Shown piece by piece: positions 6,118-7,739 of a DNA stretch of 7,739 nucleotides. The DNA is taken from assembly GCA_045612665.1 (NCBI GenBank), contig JAZKZO010000020.1:1-7739 (forward strand), in the 5' to 3' direction. The translations under genes were made by a program, and so were the position numbers. Each line of letters starts with the position of its first letter. Position 1 is the first letter of the stretch. The stretch comes from RGIG2000 sp045612665. GTDB lineage: Bacteria; Bacillota; Clostridia; Oscillospirales; CAG-272. The notes beneath the pieces are model-generated. The model saw nothing but the letters and a program-made list of their open reading frames with translations, had not been told where the DNA came from and did not search any database.

Positions 6118-6888
6118 ATGAAAGCAAGTGAGCTTATAAAGGAACTTTGCGAGGGCGCGTTTGCCCCCGAGGTTACCTGTGATACAATAAAGGCAGGCGA
6201 CGCTCAAAGAGAGATAAACAAGGTTGGCGTTACTATGTTTGCCACCGTTGATGTTGTAAGGCGTGCAAAGGAAATGGGTATTGATATGCTCATCGTGCAC
6301 GAGCCAACCTATTACGACCATATGGACACCGATATTCCAAAAACAGCGGTTACTGTGGCTAAAAAACAGCTAATTGAGGATAGTGGAATCGTTATTTGGC
6401 GCTATCACGACAATATGCATTTCCGTATTGCCGATATGATAACCGAGGGCGAAATGCATTACCTTGGCATTAAGGGCGAAATAAAGAGAACACCGTATAG
6501 CGCATCCTATGTTTTTGAGTGCGATACGCCTATCACGGCAGGCGAGCTTGCGAAAATCATGAGAGACGAGCTTGGAATTAAGCACCTTCGCATAGCCGGC
6601 GAGGAAAATAAGCCGTCAAAAAGGCTTGGCGCGTGCTTTGGAACGCCCGGTGGAGTTTTTGAGCTTCTTTGCGACGAAAGCATTGATATCGTAATGACCG
6701 GTGAGGCTTGCGAATGGAAGCTTGCCGAATATGCAAGAGATGCGTGTGCGCTCGGCATAAACAAGACTCTTATGGTAATGGGACACGTTGCCTCGGAGCG
6801 CGACGGTATGAGATTGCTTTGCGAAAAAATGAAAAAGAAATATCCGTTTGAAACAGTCTATATTGAGTGTGGAGAGGTGTATAACTGA
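6118..6888 (+). CDS. NIF3/DUF34 dinuclear metal centre protein
   Basis: This 256-residue NIF3-family (DUF34, YqfO/YbgI-like) protein belongs to a group that forms hexameric rings with two metal ions per active site and whose physiological reaction is still debated (annotated in places as GTP cyclohydrolase type 2). Visible landmarks are LIVHEPTYY (58-66), WRYHDNMH (94-101), GACFGTPGG (171-179), the TGE motif (194-196) and GHVASE (222-227), with His223 and Glu227 as C-terminal metal ligands. The usual second His of the LITHHP motif is Glu62 here (HEPT), a variant I recall from clostridial members; Glu can still bind metal. There is no inserted PII-like domain, consistent with the short form. 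RBS GAGGGAG (6106-6112) precedes the ATG. The gene overlaps the MBL gene by 1 nt (TGATG), suggesting coupled translation. Confidence 0.88.
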   Translation: MKASELIKELCEGAFAPEVTCDTIKAGDAQREINKVGVTMFATVDVVRRAKEMGIDMLIVHEPTYYDHMDTDIPKTAVTVAKKQLIEDSGIVIWRYHDNMHFRIADMITEGEMHYLGIKGEIKRTPYSASYVFECDTPITAGELAKIMRDELGIKHLRIAGEENKPSKRLGACFGTPGGVFELLCDESIDIVMTGEACEWKLAEYARDACALGINKTLMVMGHVASERDGMRLLCEKMKKKYPFETVYIECGEVYN

Positions 6889-7658
6889 TGAAAATTAAGT
6901 TTCTCGGCACGTGTGCCTACGACTTTTCCCCAAGGCTTGATACCGATTTGAAGGATACATTCGACCTTGATGCAAGGCGCTCGTCATCTATGCTAATTGA
7001 CGGACACATCTTGGTTGATTGTGGCACTCATACGCAAAATTCGCTTGATATTGCAGGAGTGAGCTACGACGATATAACCGATATTGTTATAACTCATATT
7101 CACTGCGACCACTTCGAGCCTAAAAATATCGAAAAAATCGCAAAAAACAGACACACTCCCTTGAATTTGTGGATTCGCGAGGATGCGATTTTCGAGGAAA
7201 TTCCAAATGTTAAGGTAAATAGAATGCCACTTTTTACTCCCTGTGAGCTTCCCTCTAGGGCAAGAGTAACGGGAATGAGCGCAAATCACGAGGCGAGTGC
7301 GTTTCCACAGCACCTTTTGATTGAAAAGGACGGAAAAAGCATTTTCTACGGTTGCGACGGTGCTTGGCTTATCAACACAACCTATTATCATTTGGAACGC
7401 AGAAGGCTCGACCTTGCCGTGCTTGACGCTACAATGGGCGACTATGACGGAGATTATCGAATAGGCGAGCATAATAGCATAAAAATGCTTCGTGTGATGC
7501 TTCCTTCCCTTAAAAAGGTGGAAATAATAGACGAGCATACTAAGGTGTATTTTTCACACCTTGCTCCCTCGCTTCACGCATCGCATATCGAAACTGAAAA
7601 AATTGCAAACGAAATGGGCGCAAGCGTTGCTTATGACGGCTTGGAGCTTGAAATATAA
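6888..7658 (+). CDS. MBL-fold metallo-hydrolase (PhnP / RNase Z-like type)
   Basis: This is a 256-residue metallo-beta-lactamase-fold hydrolase. The KIKFLGT start strand and ILVDCGTHT (41-49) lead to the signature THIHCDH (69-75), with metal ligands His70, His72, Asp74 and His75. His134 (SANHE) is probably the third-motif His. Later candidates are Asp157 in GCDG, Asp180 in LDAT and His224 in SHLAPS. The layout resembles PhnP-like cyclic phosphodiesterases and other small phosphodiesterases more than beta-lactamases. The substrate cannot be read from sequence. There is no signal peptide, so it is cytoplasmic. GGAGAGG (6871-6877) lies inside the end of the NIF3 gene, and the ATG overlaps that gene's TGA. 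It is the last gene of the operon, with a terminator just after it. Confidence 0.87.
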   Translation: MKIKFLGTCAYDFSPRLDTDLKDTFDLDARRSSSMLIDGHILVDCGTHTQNSLDIAGVSYDDITDIVITHIHCDHFEPKNIEKIAKNRHTPLNLWIREDAIFEEIPNVKVNRMPLFTPCELPSRARVTGMSANHEASAFPQHLLIEKDGKSIFYGCDGAWLINTTYYHLERRRLDLAVLDATMGDYDGDYRIGEHNSIKMLRVMLPSLKKVEIIDEHTKVYFSHLAPSLHASHIETEKIANEMGASVAYDGLELEI

Positions 7659-7661
7659 TTT

Positions 7662-7691
7662 AACACAGGCAATAAAATGCCTGTGTTTTTT
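7662..7691 (+). terminator. Intrinsic terminator ending the six-gene operon
   Basis: A perfect 10-bp stem AACACAGGCA / TGCCTGTGTT (7662-7671 and 7678-7687) has a 6-nt loop (ATAAAA) and a T-tract running to 7691. It begins 3 nt after the MBL gene's TAA. This is a strong factor-independent terminator for the rightward transcript. Confidence 0.92.
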
Positions 7692-7739
7692 ACTTGTTTG
7701 TTTCAAAAATGTTAATTTTTTTATATTATATTGAAATAA
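7692..7739. other. AT-rich intergenic tail, nothing definite
   Basis: These 48 bases after the terminator are very AT-rich (for example ttatattatatt at 7721-7732). This may be the promoter region of a gene beyond the window, but no -35/-10 pair with good spacing could be supported and no open frame begins here. Confidence 0.5.

Noticed and set aside
6993..7538. 181-residue minus-strand open frame
   Set aside because: It lies wholly antisense to the MBL gene, whose catalytic motifs are clear; it has no RBS or domain.
5275..7658. Defence island made of HNH, NIF3 and MBL proteins
   Set aside because: NIF3 and MBL are widespread housekeeping families, and no other defence gene, integrase or transposase is visible, so one nuclease does not make a system.
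7694..7729. Promoter for a gene beyond the window (TTGTTT with TATTAT or TATATT)
   Set aside because: The spacer is well over 20 nt and alternative -35 hexamers are poor, so it is no better than chance in AT-rich sequence.

Overview
This window looks like a chromosomal segment from an anaerobic, probably gut-associated member of the Firmicutes (Clostridia or a relative). That placement is inferred from strong AAGGAG-type ribosome binding sites, short bacterial intrinsic terminators, moderately low GC, a surface protein built of CD-x-x-CN-x-CG repeats, and tandem TrmA-family rRNA methyltransferases. No marker in the window fixes the species.

Layout. Positions 2-1177 (+) hold the 3' part of a Cys-rich, membrane-anchored repeat protein whose start lies outside the window. 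It converges on an rlmA-type 23S rRNA guanine methyltransferase gene (1218-2039, -), and the two share a bidirectional hairpin terminator (about 1188-1214). An AT-rich divergent intergenic region (2040-2134) separates rlmA from a six-gene rightward cluster (2135-7658). In order these are a TRAM-containing RlmD/RlmCD-type uracil methyltransferase, a second shorter paralogue without TRAM, a PuuD-like class I glutamine amidotransferase/peptidase C26, a membrane-anchored HNH nuclease, a NIF3/DUF34 dinuclear-metal protein, and an MBL-fold hydrolase. Gaps are 20, -1, 1, 18 and -1 nt, and a strong hairpin plus T-tract follows the last gene, so one transcript is likely.

How the genes may work together. 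RlmA and the uracil methyltransferases modify neighbouring bases of 23S rRNA helix 35 (G745/G748 and U747) and U1939, so the left half reads as an rRNA-modification locus. The right half (amidotransferase, NIF3, MBL) looks like small-molecule or nucleotide metabolism of uncertain substrate. The HNH gene is visibly more AT-rich than its neighbours and may be a later insertion into the operon. No RNA genes, CRISPR arrays or insertion sequences were seen.

The most unusual element is the repeat protein. Its units follow a His-x-aromatic / Cys-x3-Cys-x2-4-Cys pattern, and two adjacent units show Cys/His substitutions at ligand positions. This argues for an array of extracytoplasmic metal-binding knuckles rather than disulfide-rich structure.
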